Assembly (NCBI GenBank): GCA_047634635.1
Contig: JBLIIE010000002.1
Coordinates: 1-64,000 of the forward strand
Direction: 5' to 3'
Length of the DNA stretch: 64,000 nucleotides
Origin: Granulosicoccus sp047634635
GTDB lineage: Bacteria > Pseudomonadota > Gammaproteobacteria > Granulosicoccales > Granulosicoccaceae
Within the stretch, counting starts at the first letter, position 1; each line of letters starts with the position of its first letter. Shown in pieces: positions 44,101 through 52,848 of this stretch. The translations under genes and the position numbers were made by a program. The notes beneath the pieces are model-generated. The model had not been told where the DNA came from and ran no database searches. It was given only the letters and a program-made list of their open reading frames with translations.

Positions 44101-44844
44101 TCACAACCCCTTCAAAGGCCTACGCATAATTGCCCTTGCTTGACGCTGCGAAGCAGCGTCAAGACCCACTATTTCAAGGTTGCGAGACCACTCACGGGCA
44201 TGCACTGGAATATTACTCAGAACCCCAATTGCATTCTCGTAGGCTTGCAAACTCCAGCGAAAGCCATATCTGAATCCAGAATCTGCCAACGCCAGCAACG
44301 CCTGTTTGAGTTCTTTTGAATTTACGCAATTCACAACTAGCAGCCCTTCTGAAACCAGATGGCTTCTCAGCAGATCAGTCCACAATGAGCTGAGCTCACA
44401 CGCTCGCAAGGGCTCACCCTCATCATGACCAAAAAGATCGTCAATGATAAAATCAAATGGTGGACCGTCATAGTTTGCAAGCCATTGAATGGCATCAGCA
44501 TGCACCAGAGATACTCGTGGATCATTCACTCCAAACCAACAGGTCGCAATATCAAGATGCTGCGCATCTATCTCAACAGCGACTATTTCTGAAAAATCTG
44601 TTAACAGTTGAAGCTGTCTGATAACCGCCCCACCCCCGACGCCTAGCAGCAGAATACGTTGTGAGGAATCTACTGGCCTATAAAGGACTGGCAGACTTAA
44701 GCAATCCCAGACTCCCCCTGCAATGGGTTTGTTGGGATTCCACTGACTATGGAAAACCTTATTGCTGTAAAGACGAATGGACGCTCCAGATTGTCGCACG
44801 CTGTAATGCGTTCCGCCTTCTTCATGCTCCCAGAGTGTAGTCAT
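44101..44844 (-). CDS. Spermidine-synthase-like methyltransferase-fold protein
   Basis: A 247-residue protein with the spermidine synthase Rossmann fold. It has LYSNKVFHSQWNP, motif I ILLLGVGGGAVIRQLQLL, the ribose-binding Glu in IVAVEIDAQHLDIA, VHADAIQWL and the DFIIDDLFGHDEG active-site region. Aspartates expected for polyamine binding are partly kept, but the N-terminal strand domain is short, so the true reaction may differ from polyamine synthesis. It is last in a four-gene minus-strand envelope operon, 36 bases after the lipoprotein gene. Confidence 0.8.
   Translation of the reverse strand: MTTLWEHEEGGTHYSVRQSGASIRLYSNKVFHSQWNPNKPIAGGVWDCLSLPVLYRPVDSSQRILLLGVGGGAVIRQLQLLTDFSEIVAVEIDAQHLDIATCWFGVNDPRVSLVHADAIQWLANYDGPPFDFIIDDLFGHDEGEPLRACELSSLWTDLLRSHLVSEGLLVVNCVNSKELKQALLALADSGFRYGFRWSLQAYENAIGVLSNIPVHAREWSRNLEIVGLDAASQRQARAIMRRPLKGL
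44140..44162. repeat. Perfect 10-bp inverted repeat within the spermidine-synthase-like gene
   Basis: TTGACGCTGC (44140-44149) and GCAGCGTCAA (44153-44162) form a perfect stem with the 3-base loop GAA. It lies about 40-60 bases before the stop of the gene and encodes its C-terminal residues LDAASQRQA. It may slow transcription or protect the message end; no T run follows, so it is not a standard terminator. Confidence 0.85.
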
Positions 44845-44880
44845 TGGCAGGTCAACTTTGAATTCAACGTCATTCAGTAC

Positions 44881-46218
44881 CTAATGAATACGGATCCGTC
44901 GCTCAGAATCGAGCTGCCGCATCTGTGATTTTTTCATTTCGATGGTGACTGGAATCTGATTTTCTAACGTAGCTGGAAAATCAGCCATTTGTGTGCCATC
45001 GCGGTTGGTACACCAATCCACACCAGACACCATAGACTCAGCTTGACCTATCTCTGTTGCGAAAAAGGAATCAAAGTGACTCCCGGGGCCATAGATATTA
45101 TCAAGAACCCAGCGGGCACGTGGCAATAAGAGAGAATCAGCAAGACGGTTTTTCTGTCCCCAGCCAACCAGTAATTCGTTGCAGACAAAATCATCTTCAT
45201 CTACTGGCTTGTTTACAAACGCCACATAAATATCAATATTGAAACTAAGTTTCATCATGATTTGAGTAAACAGCGTTGCGAAATCTTCTCGCTCCGTGCT
45301 GTAGGAGTAAAAACGGGCTGCTCCGTCATTAGCCATCTCCGTGCCGACAAAGCCCGGATTAAAGGACTTCTGTAATTCTGTTGCAACTTCACCTCTGTAG
45401 CGCACCTGTCCTAGATCAACCAAAGTTTGAGAGTAAAGCGGAAAATCGTTGTTAAGGCGTGGAGAGAGGAATAGGTCTTCATTAGCAACCAGCGCGGGCA
45501 ACGGTCTCAAGGATGAGTTGAGCGTTGCAACACTTTCCTCAGGAAGGTAGTCAACAGCATGGGCCAATTCGTGGTAGAGAAGCCGGTACATGGGAATTTT
45601 GATATCTTCATAGGGCCGTTCTTGTCGATCTGTCAAGCTGTAATACCTGACGGCAGCACCACTTCCTAATCGCATGGTTTCAAAAAACCAAAACTGCAAT
45701 TCGTCGCCGAAATCACTACGATAATCTTCTTCAATAGAAACGTTTGCCTTTTCAAGAACAGAAAGCCAAAGTCCTTCCGGATCCAACTGAATAGCACCGG
45801 TACCAATCCAGTAGTTAGAGGGGCGAACAGTACTCCCAATACTGATTGAGGTAACAGAACCAAACAGCGGAATCATCATTTCTGGAGCATCATTCAAAAG
45901 TGCCGCAAAGCGATCTCCCATCCAGGCATGCGTGACCAGTAAACGGTCAAGTATGTCATCACGCATAAACTGCGGTGTTGCCTGTGTAATAAACGGCAGA
46001 GAATCTAATGTACAAGCCAGCTTATAGTCCTCTATCAACGCGCATTCATTAAGCACAGCGGCATAGGGGCTGTCTGAACGGTAGGAATAAAGCTGGCTCT
46101 TTTCCCGAACATCGAGACGAGGAACCATTAGGGGGTCTATGGGTGGGGAATCTGATGAACCGCAAGAGGAGAGCAGCACAATAGCAACTAGCCATGTAAA
46201 TCGTGACAGGTTAATCAC
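44881..46218 (-). CDS. Putative zinc metallopeptidase lipoprotein
   Basis: A 445-residue lipoprotein of a family I do not recognise. A signal peptide ends in the lipobox LSSC (VAIVLLSSCGSSDSPP), so the mature protein is probably lipid-anchored at the envelope. Near residue 216 it has HELAHAVDYL, the HExxH metal-binding and catalytic motif of zincins. About 90 residues later EREDFATLFTQ may supply the third ligand Glu. The start is GTG with AGGAGA nine bases upstream. It lies 47 bases after the OmpA-like gene, in a run with a surface protein. Proteolytic activity is inferred from the motif only. Confidence 0.72.
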   Translation of the reverse strand: MINLSRFTWLVAIVLLSSCGSSDSPPIDPLMVPRLDVREKSQLYSYRSDSPYAAVLNECALIEDYKLACTLDSLPFITQATPQFMRDDILDRLLVTHAWMGDRFAALLNDAPEMMIPLFGSVTSISIGSTVRPSNYWIGTGAIQLDPEGLWLSVLEKANVSIEEDYRSDFGDELQFWFFETMRLGSGAAVRYYSLTDRQERPYEDIKIPMYRLLYHELAHAVDYLPEESVATLNSSLRPLPALVANEDLFLSPRLNNDFPLYSQTLVDLGQVRYRGEVATELQKSFNPGFVGTEMANDGAARFYSYSTEREDFATLFTQIMMKLSFNIDIYVAFVNKPVDEDDFVCNELLVGWGQKNRLADSLLLPRARWVLDNIYGPGSHFDSFFATEIGQAESMVSGVDWCTNRDGTQMADFPATLENQIPVTIEMKKSQMRQLDSERRIRIH

Positions 46219-46265
46219 TTGCAGTGCTCTCCTGGGATATCGTATCGAGTTGCTCAGCTCATCCG

Positions 46266-47384
46266 TTACTGAAGTTCGATTTCAACACGGCGGTTCATTG
46301 CTCGACCCTGCCCAGTCGTATTATCAGCAATAGGGCGTGATTCGCCGTAACCACGTGTTTTAAGCCATTGCGCTTCAACACCCTGATTCTGCAGATACAT
46401 TTCAACACCAGTTGCACGACGTTCTGACAGGCTCATATTGTATTCTTCAGAACCGACCCAATCTGTGTGACCACTAATGTAAATACTGACATCGTTCTTT
46501 TTCAGAACAGCTGCGAGACTATCAAGATCTCTTGCAAATTGAGGGTTGATTTCAGTACGGTCAAAAGCGAATTTACCGTCTGGAGTAGTCATTGGATCTG
46601 GAAGGACCGGTAATGGCAGCGTCGCAGCTATCTCGACAACCTTGGGTGCCACAATGGGTTCGAGCTGTGATACTAAAACAGCAGGATCAGTCACAACTGC
46701 AGGTACATGAGACTTTCCAAATCGCTTGAGAATACTTACGTTCAGATAATTTGCATCAGTATCAATTGCCATAAATTCAGTTCGAACTGCAAAACCGTTG
46801 GTGAAACCATATTCAAGCCCGAGACCAAATACCGCATGGTTAGGGTGGTCCTGAAAATACTCAACACCTTCAGACGAATTTCGCATATGTCCGAGGCCTA
46901 GACGCCCATACAGTGACAAGCCTTCTCGGCGGAACAAGCCATTCACGTCCGAATCAAAAAATGCAAGACCACTCTGGTTGTTGTACAAATAACCTAGCGC
47001 GCTGAGTCCAAATACTTGATAGTCAATAGTGCCAACATTTGCACCTAAAAATGCAATTTTAGCCGTACCAAGATCTGCAACATACCCTTCGACACTCAAA
47101 AAGCGATTAAAATCATAACCCAGCGCGAGATGAGCACCCGTATCTGCATTGTCACTCACCGTTAATGAATCAGACGAAGATTCAGGTTCAATCTGAGTTA
47201 TCCCTATACCTCCGTTAATGTAAATCCGCTTTTTGAAGTCTAGCCGTATCTCACCTTCAGCAAACACGGCACCAGCAACTAACATTGAAAGCACAGCAGC
47301 TGAGACAAAAGGAATACCAAGGCCTTTTGGCATCTGGATCAATCCTTTTCTCATGTGAAGGGCGGGGTTTTCAGTCCTATTCAT
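46266..47384 (-). CDS. OmpA-family outer-membrane protein
   Basis: A 372-residue protein: an N-terminal hydrophobic signal (IPFVSAAVLSMLVAGAVFAEG) and an OmpA-like barrel (RIYINGGIGITQIEP to NVSILKRFGKS). A C-terminal peptidoglycan-binding domain follows (ISGHTDWVGSEEYNMSLSERR, GYGESRPIADN, MNRRVEIELQ). The barrel ending FAVRTEFMAIDTDANYLNVS parallels FAVRSEFIFHDTDTVSANLS of the protein at 5.9 kb, so the two are paralogues; this one lacks the long linker and TSP3-like part. Its ATG overlaps the stop of the upstream surface protein (ATGA); an ATG 17 codons later gives a more usual signal peptide. Confidence 0.9.
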   Translation of the reverse strand: MNRTENPALHMRKGLIQMPKGLGIPFVSAAVLSMLVAGAVFAEGEIRLDFKKRIYINGGIGITQIEPESSSDSLTVSDNADTGAHLALGYDFNRFLSVEGYVADLGTAKIAFLGANVGTIDYQVFGLSALGYLYNNQSGLAFFDSDVNGLFRREGLSLYGRLGLGHMRNSSEGVEYFQDHPNHAVFGLGLEYGFTNGFAVRTEFMAIDTDANYLNVSILKRFGKSHVPAVVTDPAVLVSQLEPIVAPKVVEIAATLPLPVLPDPMTTPDGKFAFDRTEINPQFARDLDSLAAVLKKNDVSIYISGHTDWVGSEEYNMSLSERRATGVEMYLQNQGVEAQWLKTRGYGESRPIADNTTGQGRAMNRRVEIELQ

Positions 47385-49264
47385 GAGTCTACCTCAGGAA
47401 GTACTACGCGACTCCCGGCCCCAGAGCGGAGCACTGCTTTCCAACGTATCCATACAGCTATCATCAAAACCAGTGAACCCACAAAAGAGACTCGACCGAT
47501 ACCTGCACCATGAACACCTGTTTCCAATACTAGATTAGTGCAATTACATTCGACATAGTCATTAACCATATTATCGTTCAAATCACTAAACCGAATAACG
47601 TCAACGCTTACGTTTCCAGAGAATTGGGCACCGTTAGCATCCTCCATGACATACAGGAAGGTATCGCCGTTATCGCCCACACCATAAAATCCGAAATTGG
47701 GTTGATAGTTGACCTGATTGTTAACTACGGTTATCGCTGCATTAGGCGATTCAGATACGCTAATTAATGTTAGACCACCTCCTGCACCATCAGTATCGTT
47801 TGCCAGCACATCATAAACAACAGAGCTACCCTGGTTGACCTCAAACGAATCACTCACAGCTACAGTCAATGCATCATCGTTTGGAGGGGTTCCATTGCCA
47901 CTAACAAATGGAAAGTCAACCGTGTCTACATCTACACCTGCAATAGCCAAGAGGTGAGGGTTTGACCCTGGGGAACTAACCAAGCCAGGAGGAAGATCGG
48001 GATCGTTCGAATCAAGAATCACCAGAAAATTTCCATCTGGGATACCCGGCAGGACAAAATTACCTGTCATATCGCTGTCGATGGAATCTCCCAATTGGAA
48101 GTCTACTCCAGCGTCTAGGAGACCATTACCATTGATATCGGTGTAAAGGGAAATGGAGATATTACTAATACCAGCTTCGGTTGCATCTGGCATACCGTCG
48201 CGGTTTGTATCGTTGAAAACACTGCCTGACGCAACCGTTACAGCATCTTCGAGAAAAAATCCTGCCAAGCCACCGTATATATCAGCATCATCGCCAGCCA
48301 CAATATTGTCATCGGAGGTGTTGTTAGGAAAGCTGCTGGGGTCGAGAAGGTCGTGTTGCTCTGCATCAACATCATCGGAGAATAACGACAGTCCGTAGTA
48401 CCGCTGGCCAGGGATCAGGCCCAGATCATTCATACTTAAAAAAGCCACGCCAATGGATTCGCGCGAACGTTCCGTCTCCACAGGGAAGCCCTGTGGTTCA
48501 TTGTAGTCATTCTGCAAAAACGAATAGGTGTGCTGTAAATCTGTCAGGTGATAGCAGATCGGTTCGTCGTAACAGAAGTGTTCACCGACAAAGACCAATG
48601 GTCCATAAGCTGCAGGCTGCCCCAAAACATCCAAGGCGAGAATGGCAGCCACCTTTATGGGATTGTTACTCGACTTTTCTGCAACAGCATGCCCTGCCAG
48701 TGCCATGTCAGAGGCTTGAAATGGGGCAAGCACACCGAAGTCGAAGAGGTAATCTAGTCTTTCGATGTTTTTCGCATCAGGCAGCTTGTTCGAGAATAGA
48801 TCGACAGCCCCTCTATTAATTATCCGGCTTGCGAGTAATGCTGATAAATCACAGTTACCTGTCCCGGAAGCATCACTGGGATAATCTGCGGCGAAGCTTC
48901 GCGAAGTGATGGTCTCACCTATTCTCTCGACAAAAATACCACAAGGTCTGCCAGTGGTTACGCCTGCAATGTCGTCACGAATGACTTCAACACGATCAGC
49001 CGATAAGGCATAGGAATAAACGTATCCATCGGTTGTCGTGAACCCTTCAATGTACTGATTGGATCCCATACCCCAGCGGTACTCGATACCTTCCTTCGTG
49101 TACGTGAAAGGCGTAGCTGGAACTTCGCTCGTAACAATACTATTGACTTCAACAGCTGCATAGCCAGCACTTGATACGGCCAGCCCTAAGATGACGCGGC
49201 TCAATTTAGCAAGCGATAGACTAGGACTCGACCTTAAAAAATATGCTAGGACTGAATGTGACAT
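47381..49264 (-). CDS. SdrD-like surface protein with C-terminal membrane segment
   Basis: A 627-residue secreted protein: signal region (LSRVILGLAVSSAGYAA) and an N-terminal domain of about 270 residues I do not recognise. An SdrD-type B-like domain follows (VFNDTNRDGMPDATEAGIS, LYTDINGNGLLD, GNFVLPGIPDGNFLVILDS), then a cadherin/Ig-like domain (YDVLANDTDGAGGGLTLISV). It ends DLNDNMVNDYVECNCTNLVL, then Gly-rich TGVHGAGIGR, a membrane segment FVGSLVLMIAVWI and Arg/Lys residues. This recalls C-terminal sorting signals, although about 20 residues follow the segment, longer than usual. The ATG has GGAG five to six bases upstream. It heads the envelope operon. Confidence 0.75.
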   Translation of the reverse strand: MSHSVLAYFLRSSPSLSLAKLSRVILGLAVSSAGYAAVEVNSIVTSEVPATPFTYTKEGIEYRWGMGSNQYIEGFTTTDGYVYSYALSADRVEVIRDDIAGVTTGRPCGIFVERIGETITSRSFAADYPSDASGTGNCDLSALLASRIINRGAVDLFSNKLPDAKNIERLDYLFDFGVLAPFQASDMALAGHAVAEKSSNNPIKVAAILALDVLGQPAAYGPLVFVGEHFCYDEPICYHLTDLQHTYSFLQNDYNEPQGFPVETERSRESIGVAFLSMNDLGLIPGQRYYGLSLFSDDVDAEQHDLLDPSSFPNNTSDDNIVAGDDADIYGGLAGFFLEDAVTVASGSVFNDTNRDGMPDATEAGISNISISLYTDINGNGLLDAGVDFQLGDSIDSDMTGNFVLPGIPDGNFLVILDSNDPDLPPGLVSSPGSNPHLLAIAGVDVDTVDFPFVSGNGTPPNDDALTVAVSDSFEVNQGSSVVYDVLANDTDGAGGGLTLISVSESPNAAITVVNNQVNYQPNFGFYGVGDNGDTFLYVMEDANGAQFSGNVSVDVIRFSDLNDNMVNDYVECNCTNLVLETGVHGAGIGRVSFVGSLVLMIAVWIRWKAVLRSGAGSRVVLPEVDS

Positions 49265-49377
49265 GAATACTCCGTAAGAAGTCTTTCACCAACACGATCA
49301 GGCACTGTTTGATTAGTGCAATCCTAAAAGCTCTGTCGATGAATTGTCGATGTAAACTAATTTAAGCAACAAAACAC

Positions 49378-49397
49378 AGCGTCATATTAATGACGCT
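49378..49397 (-). terminator. Hairpin downstream of the NUDIX gene
   Basis: AGCGTCAT and ATGACGCT form a perfect 8-bp stem with a 4-base loop. On the minus strand it lies 64 bases after the NUDIX stop and is followed by GTGTTTTGTTG, so it could end that transcript. It lies in the 197-base gap before the SdrD-like gene, where I see no other element. Confidence 0.4.
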
Positions 49398-49461
49398 ACA
49401 GTCCTGTCACAGCACACTCTATAGTACCTGAGACTGATTCACATAAAGTAATCGTAAGTAC

Positions 49462-50115
49462 CTAATTTGTGGTTGATATCTCGTTTGTATTGTCAAAAAT
49501 GTGCACCTGAGCGTGTTGAATAAGAATAATAGTCTTGGCATCCACAATTTTACCACTACGAATCATTTCAACAGCTTCTACAAAATCTATTTCCAACACC
49601 TCAATATCTTCTCCTTCCTCCTCGAGCCCCCCCCCTGATCCTGTACGTTTTGCATTGTCGTAAGGTGCGGTAAAATAGTAGAGCTGTTCGGTTACAGAAC
49701 CGGGAGATGCAAAAGCTTTGAACAATAACGTCGGATCACCAATAAGAAAACCTGTTTCCTGCTCGGTTTCCTCACGAATAGTTTCATAGGGATTATCAGC
49801 CTCAATGATCCCCGCTGGCACCTCCAGCAGAAACCCATCTCCATCAATGACCCATGCTGGAAACCGGAATTGTTTGGTCAAAACGATTGACCGCGTATCA
49901 AGACTATAGAGCAGTATCGCAGCGCCATGTCCTCGATGGTAAATTTCCCTGCTCTGCGTCTGCCACACACCATCCGAACGTAAATAGTCAAACTCAACGT
50001 CCTCTAGTTTCGCCCATCGATTTGACAACAATTCACGGTGATTTACTTTAATCCTGTCAGTTTTCGACAAATCTTCAGGATTTGTTGTTTTCTTTGCACT
50101 CATCGCATCGACCAT
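49462..50115 (-). CDS. NUDIX hydrolase (ADP-sugar/GDP-mannose pyrophosphatase type)
   Basis: A 217-residue NUDIX enzyme. The NUDIX box is GIIEADNPYETIREETEQET, read as Gx5Ex7REUxEExGU with one change at the second glutamate block (EETEQETGF). The N-terminal strands (LEDVEFDYLRSDGVWQTQSR) and VLTKQFRFPAWVIDGDGFLLEVPAG match the NudK/ADP-ribose pyrophosphatase group. It should split nucleoside-diphosphate sugars. A run of nine G residues (49627-49635) encodes the Gly-rich bit of TGSGGGLEEEGED, a slippage-prone tract. A second ATG lies at 50103. Confidence 0.87.
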   Translation of the reverse strand: MVDAMSAKKTTNPEDLSKTDRIKVNHRELLSNRWAKLEDVEFDYLRSDGVWQTQSREIYHRGHGAAILLYSLDTRSIVLTKQFRFPAWVIDGDGFLLEVPAGIIEADNPYETIREETEQETGFLIGDPTLLFKAFASPGSVTEQLYYFTAPYDNAKRTGSGGGLEEEGEDIEVLEIDFVEAVEMIRSGKIVDAKTIILIQHAQVHIFDNTNEISTTN

Positions 50116-50144
50116 TCTTGATTACACAAGCCTTATTGTGTCCT

Positions 50145-50159
50145 GTTACAAGCTGTTAC
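50145..50159 (+). promoter_or_regulatory. Candidate CpxR-type operator (GTTAC-N5-GTTAC)
   Basis: GTTAC, five bases, GTTAC on the plus strand, i.e. GTAAC-N5-GTAAC on the minus strand. The known CpxR box is GTAAA-N5-GTAAA, so size, spacing and sequence match apart from one base per half. The wider repeat is CTGTTACA twice with a 10-bp period. It lies about 83 bases upstream of the Spy/CpxP-like gene that precedes a response regulator and kinase, and also 30 bases upstream of the divergent NUDIX start. Autoregulation is inferred. Confidence 0.5.
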
Positions 50160-50241
50160 AGGCTGATGCATGTGTGAAATATTTCTCGAAGTGTGAGCCC
50201 CAATAATGCAATTCAAGTTCGTAACATCAAGAAATAAAACA

Positions 50242-50673
50242 ATGAAACCTATTAAAACAATCATCCTGGGCACTCTGATTATCGGAACTACCGCACTCGG
50301 CGCTTCAGTTTACGCAAACCGAGATAGCGACCGATTTCAGGACCGTATGCTCGAACGGGTCAGCAACCGACTGGAATTGAATGATACCCAAATTATGGCA
50401 CTAAACGGATTCGCTGACGAACTGAAGGAAACTCGAGACCTTATGAGAGGCGACTACGACACTATGCGTACCAAAATGAGAAGCCTGGTCAGCTCGAGCA
50501 CATTCGATCAGGGAAAGGCACTAAGTATGATTAACGACAGAGCCGCGGCGTTACAGAACAATGCTCCTGAACTTGTTGCGGCGGCTGCCGTATTCTTCGA
50601 TGGCCTGGACTCATCCCAAAAGAAGAAGATCAATGAGCTTGCTGCAAAGATGCACAAGGGTCACCGAGACTAA
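50242..50673 (+). CDS. Spy/CpxP-family periplasmic protein
   Basis: A 143-residue periplasmic protein: signal peptide TIILGTLIIGTTALGASVYA, then an all-helical body. The LELNDTQIMALNGFADELKE stretch is the LTxxQ-like repeat region of the Spy/CpxP family; the Met/Arg-rich helix MRGDYDTMRTKMRSLV follows. CpxP inhibits the CpxA kinase and Spy is a chaperone; this protein's position directly before the regulator and kinase genes favours a CpxP-like role. The ATG at 50242 is the start consistent with the signal peptide. Confidence 0.8.
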   Translation: MKPIKTIILGTLIIGTTALGASVYANRDSDRFQDRMLERVSNRLELNDTQIMALNGFADELKETRDLMRGDYDTMRTKMRSLVSSSTFDQGKALSMINDRAAALQNNAPELVAAAAVFFDGLDSSQKKKINELAAKMHKGHRD

Positions 50674-50721
50674 CCAGAGAAGCTAATGGTGAGAATTCAT
50701 CCTGTGAGTTAAGCTAATTTA

Positions 50722-51426
50722 ATGTATTCCGTACTGCTCATTGACGATGATGGAAAGCTGGCAGAAGTGCTAAGCGAATACTGTGCGAAATTCGGAATTC
50801 GCATAGAACCTGCGCTTCTGCCCAGCCGCGGCTTTGAGAAACTGGAAAAACAAAGCTTCGATGCCATCATTCTGGACGTAATGCTTCCAGAAATGGATGG
50901 ATTTGAAGTCTGCAAAAAACTTCGGCAATCTACCGATATACCCATCATCATGCTAACTGCGCGTGGGGACGTGACAGACCGCATCGTCGGACTCGAACTT
51001 GGTGCAGACGACTACCTACCCAAGCCTTTCGACCCAAGAGAACTCGTGGCACGTCTACAGGTAAATATTAAACGGCATAAAAACAGCAGTACGGCACTCA
51101 CTGATCCAGCGATCGAAAACTTATACTTCGAAGGGTTATCAATTCACACTCTGCAGCGCAAAGTCGATGTCAATGATTCCAGTGTAGATCTCACGACAAT
51201 GGAATATTCCCTGTTATTACTGCTAGGTAGTTCACCAGGCAAGGCCTATACACGCGATCAGATACTGGCCAAATTAAAAGGCACCGAAGTCGAGCTATTC
51301 TCGCGCTCCGTCGACATTCTGGTTAGCAGGCTCAGAGCTAAATTAAAGCCGCTGCAAGTTATTCACACTATTCACGGCGCAGGCTACACGTTTGTTCTGC
51401 AACCAAAGTCAAAGACATCAGGATGA
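50722..51426 (+). CDS. OmpR-family response regulator, CpxR-like
   Basis: A 234-residue two-component regulator. The receiver domain has VLLIDDDGKLAEVL (acidic pocket), the phosphoacceptor Asp in IILDVMLPEMDGFEV, Thr in IIMLTARGDVTDRI and Lys in DDYLPKPFDPREL. The DNA-binding winged helix (about 130-230) has VDLTTMEYSLLLLL and SRSVDILVSRLRAKL, ending with TIHGAGYTFVL. It overlaps the kinase gene by four bases (ATGA). Order CpxP-like, regulator, kinase suggests a Cpx-type envelope-stress module. Confidence 0.92.
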   Translation: MYSVLLIDDDGKLAEVLSEYCAKFGIRIEPALLPSRGFEKLEKQSFDAIILDVMLPEMDGFEVCKKLRQSTDIPIIMLTARGDVTDRIVGLELGADDYLPKPFDPRELVARLQVNIKRHKNSSTALTDPAIENLYFEGLSIHTLQRKVDVNDSSVDLTTMEYSLLLLLGSSPGKAYTRDQILAKLKGTEVELFSRSVDILVSRLRAKLKPLQVIHTIHGAGYTFVLQPKSKTSG

Positions 51427-52799
51427 AGTATTTTTCTTCATCACTATCACTGCGCTTACTGAGCATTTTCATTGCCACAGCGGCACTGCTGTTTATGATT
51501 CTGGTTGCTGCATTTTCATCTGGTATGAATGGTCAATGGCGACGCTCAATACAACCACATCTCGTCCAATATGTTGAATACGTACAACAGGATTTAGGTA
51601 GCCCTCCAATACCCAACCGAGCTGACGCCTTGTCTGCGCGACTACTGGTTGATATTTATATCTATGAAAACAATCTGTTCATTTACTCGACAAATGGACA
51701 AACCCTGAAAGTAGACGATCTCACCTTTGTCTCTGTAACGCGACGAATATCCTCTTCAGATAGAAAAATGAATTCCAGGCTAAACCTAGATGCGTATATT
51801 TCAAATCACAGTAATGAACGCAAACGTATTTTACGTATTGATCAAAAAGGCTTCTCAGTTTACTACGACCTACAGAATCTCGGACCCAGACAAAGGCATT
51901 TATCAGGGTACTTCAACGAACTTCTTTTAGCATTGGTAGGCTTAGCGATTGTGCTTACAGGCAGCTACTTCGCCATAAGGCAACAGCTCCTCCCAATTCG
52001 CCAAATTCAAAAAAGCGTGAAACGCATGTCCAATGCTGAGCTGGAGCACAGGATTAATCGATCAGGCAGTAGCGACCTAGATGTGTTGTCACAGAGCATT
52101 GATAGTATGGCTGATCGATTGCAAGCTTTACTGGATGCTAAGCGCCAACTGCTGATGGCTTTAAGTCATGAATTAAGATCTCCGGTGACGCGTGCGCGCA
52201 TTACTACAGAGCTGTTGGAAGAAACGAGGCACAAAGAAAGACTACTCGATGATCTTCAAAATATGGAAAGAATCATCAACGACATCATGGAATCGGAGCG
52301 GCTACAAAGCAGCCATGCAGTACTGAACAAACAATCTGTAAATTTATACTTTATCTTGTCAGACGAATTGAACCGGCTCTGCCCAGGTGTAACGCTGACG
52401 AGCTCAAAAAATATATCTGGATATCATATAGAAGCAGATGAGGCCAGACTCCGAATCGTATTCCGCAATCTTCTCCTAAACGCTATTCAACATGGCACAT
52501 TGAACTCAGAAAAACCCAAAATTGAAGCCGCTCTGACCGATGAGTCAGAGTTTCTTGAAATAGTAATACGAGATCACGGGGTCGGCATTCTTCCAAATCA
52601 GTTGAAGTACGTAGCTGATCCTTTCTATCGGCCCGACCCTTCGCGTAGCAGAAACACCGGTGGATTTGGCATGGGTTTGACGCTAGCTAAACTGATTACT
52701 GAGGCTCACGCAGGCACAATGAAAATTGAAAGCTACCCAGATATTGAACCTGGAACTCGTATCACTATCTGTCTACCACGAGTAAGTAAGCAACCTTAA
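51423..52799 (+). CDS. Sensor histidine kinase, CpxA-like
   Basis: A 458-residue membrane kinase: membrane segments at about 10-35 and 160-185, a periplasmic sensor between them, then HAMP (IQKSVKRMSNAELEHRINR). The H-box is LLMALSHELRSPVTRARI, the N-box FRNLLLNAIQHG, G1 IRDHGVGILPNQL and G2 GFGMGLTLAKLI. It should phosphorylate the preceding regulator, to which it is translationally coupled. CpxA-like placement rests on gene order and the short sensor domain. Confidence 0.92.
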   Translation: MKYFSSSLSLRLLSIFIATAALLFMILVAAFSSGMNGQWRRSIQPHLVQYVEYVQQDLGSPPIPNRADALSARLLVDIYIYENNLFIYSTNGQTLKVDDLTFVSVTRRISSSDRKMNSRLNLDAYISNHSNERKRILRIDQKGFSVYYDLQNLGPRQRHLSGYFNELLLALVGLAIVLTGSYFAIRQQLLPIRQIQKSVKRMSNAELEHRINRSGSSDLDVLSQSIDSMADRLQALLDAKRQLLMALSHELRSPVTRARITTELLEETRHKERLLDDLQNMERIINDIMESERLQSSHAVLNKQSVNLYFILSDELNRLCPGVTLTSSKNISGYHIEADEARLRIVFRNLLLNAIQHGTLNSEKPKIEAALTDESEFLEIVIRDHGVGILPNQLKYVADPFYRPDPSRSRNTGGFGMGLTLAKLITEAHAGTMKIESYPDIEPGTRITICLPRVSKQP

Positions 52800-52821
52800 T
52801 TTGCCAAATGCCTTTCACAGA

Positions 52822-52848
52822 TCTAACCAAATCTCAAGCTTGGTTAGA
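52822..52848 (+). terminator. Hairpin after the kinase gene
   Basis: TCTAACCAA (52822-52830) and TTGGTTAGA (52840-52848) form a perfect 9-bp stem with a 9-base loop, 23 bases after the kinase stop. No T run follows on the plus strand, so it is a weak or factor-dependent terminator candidate. It overlaps the end of the small possible ORF on the other strand. Confidence 0.35.
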
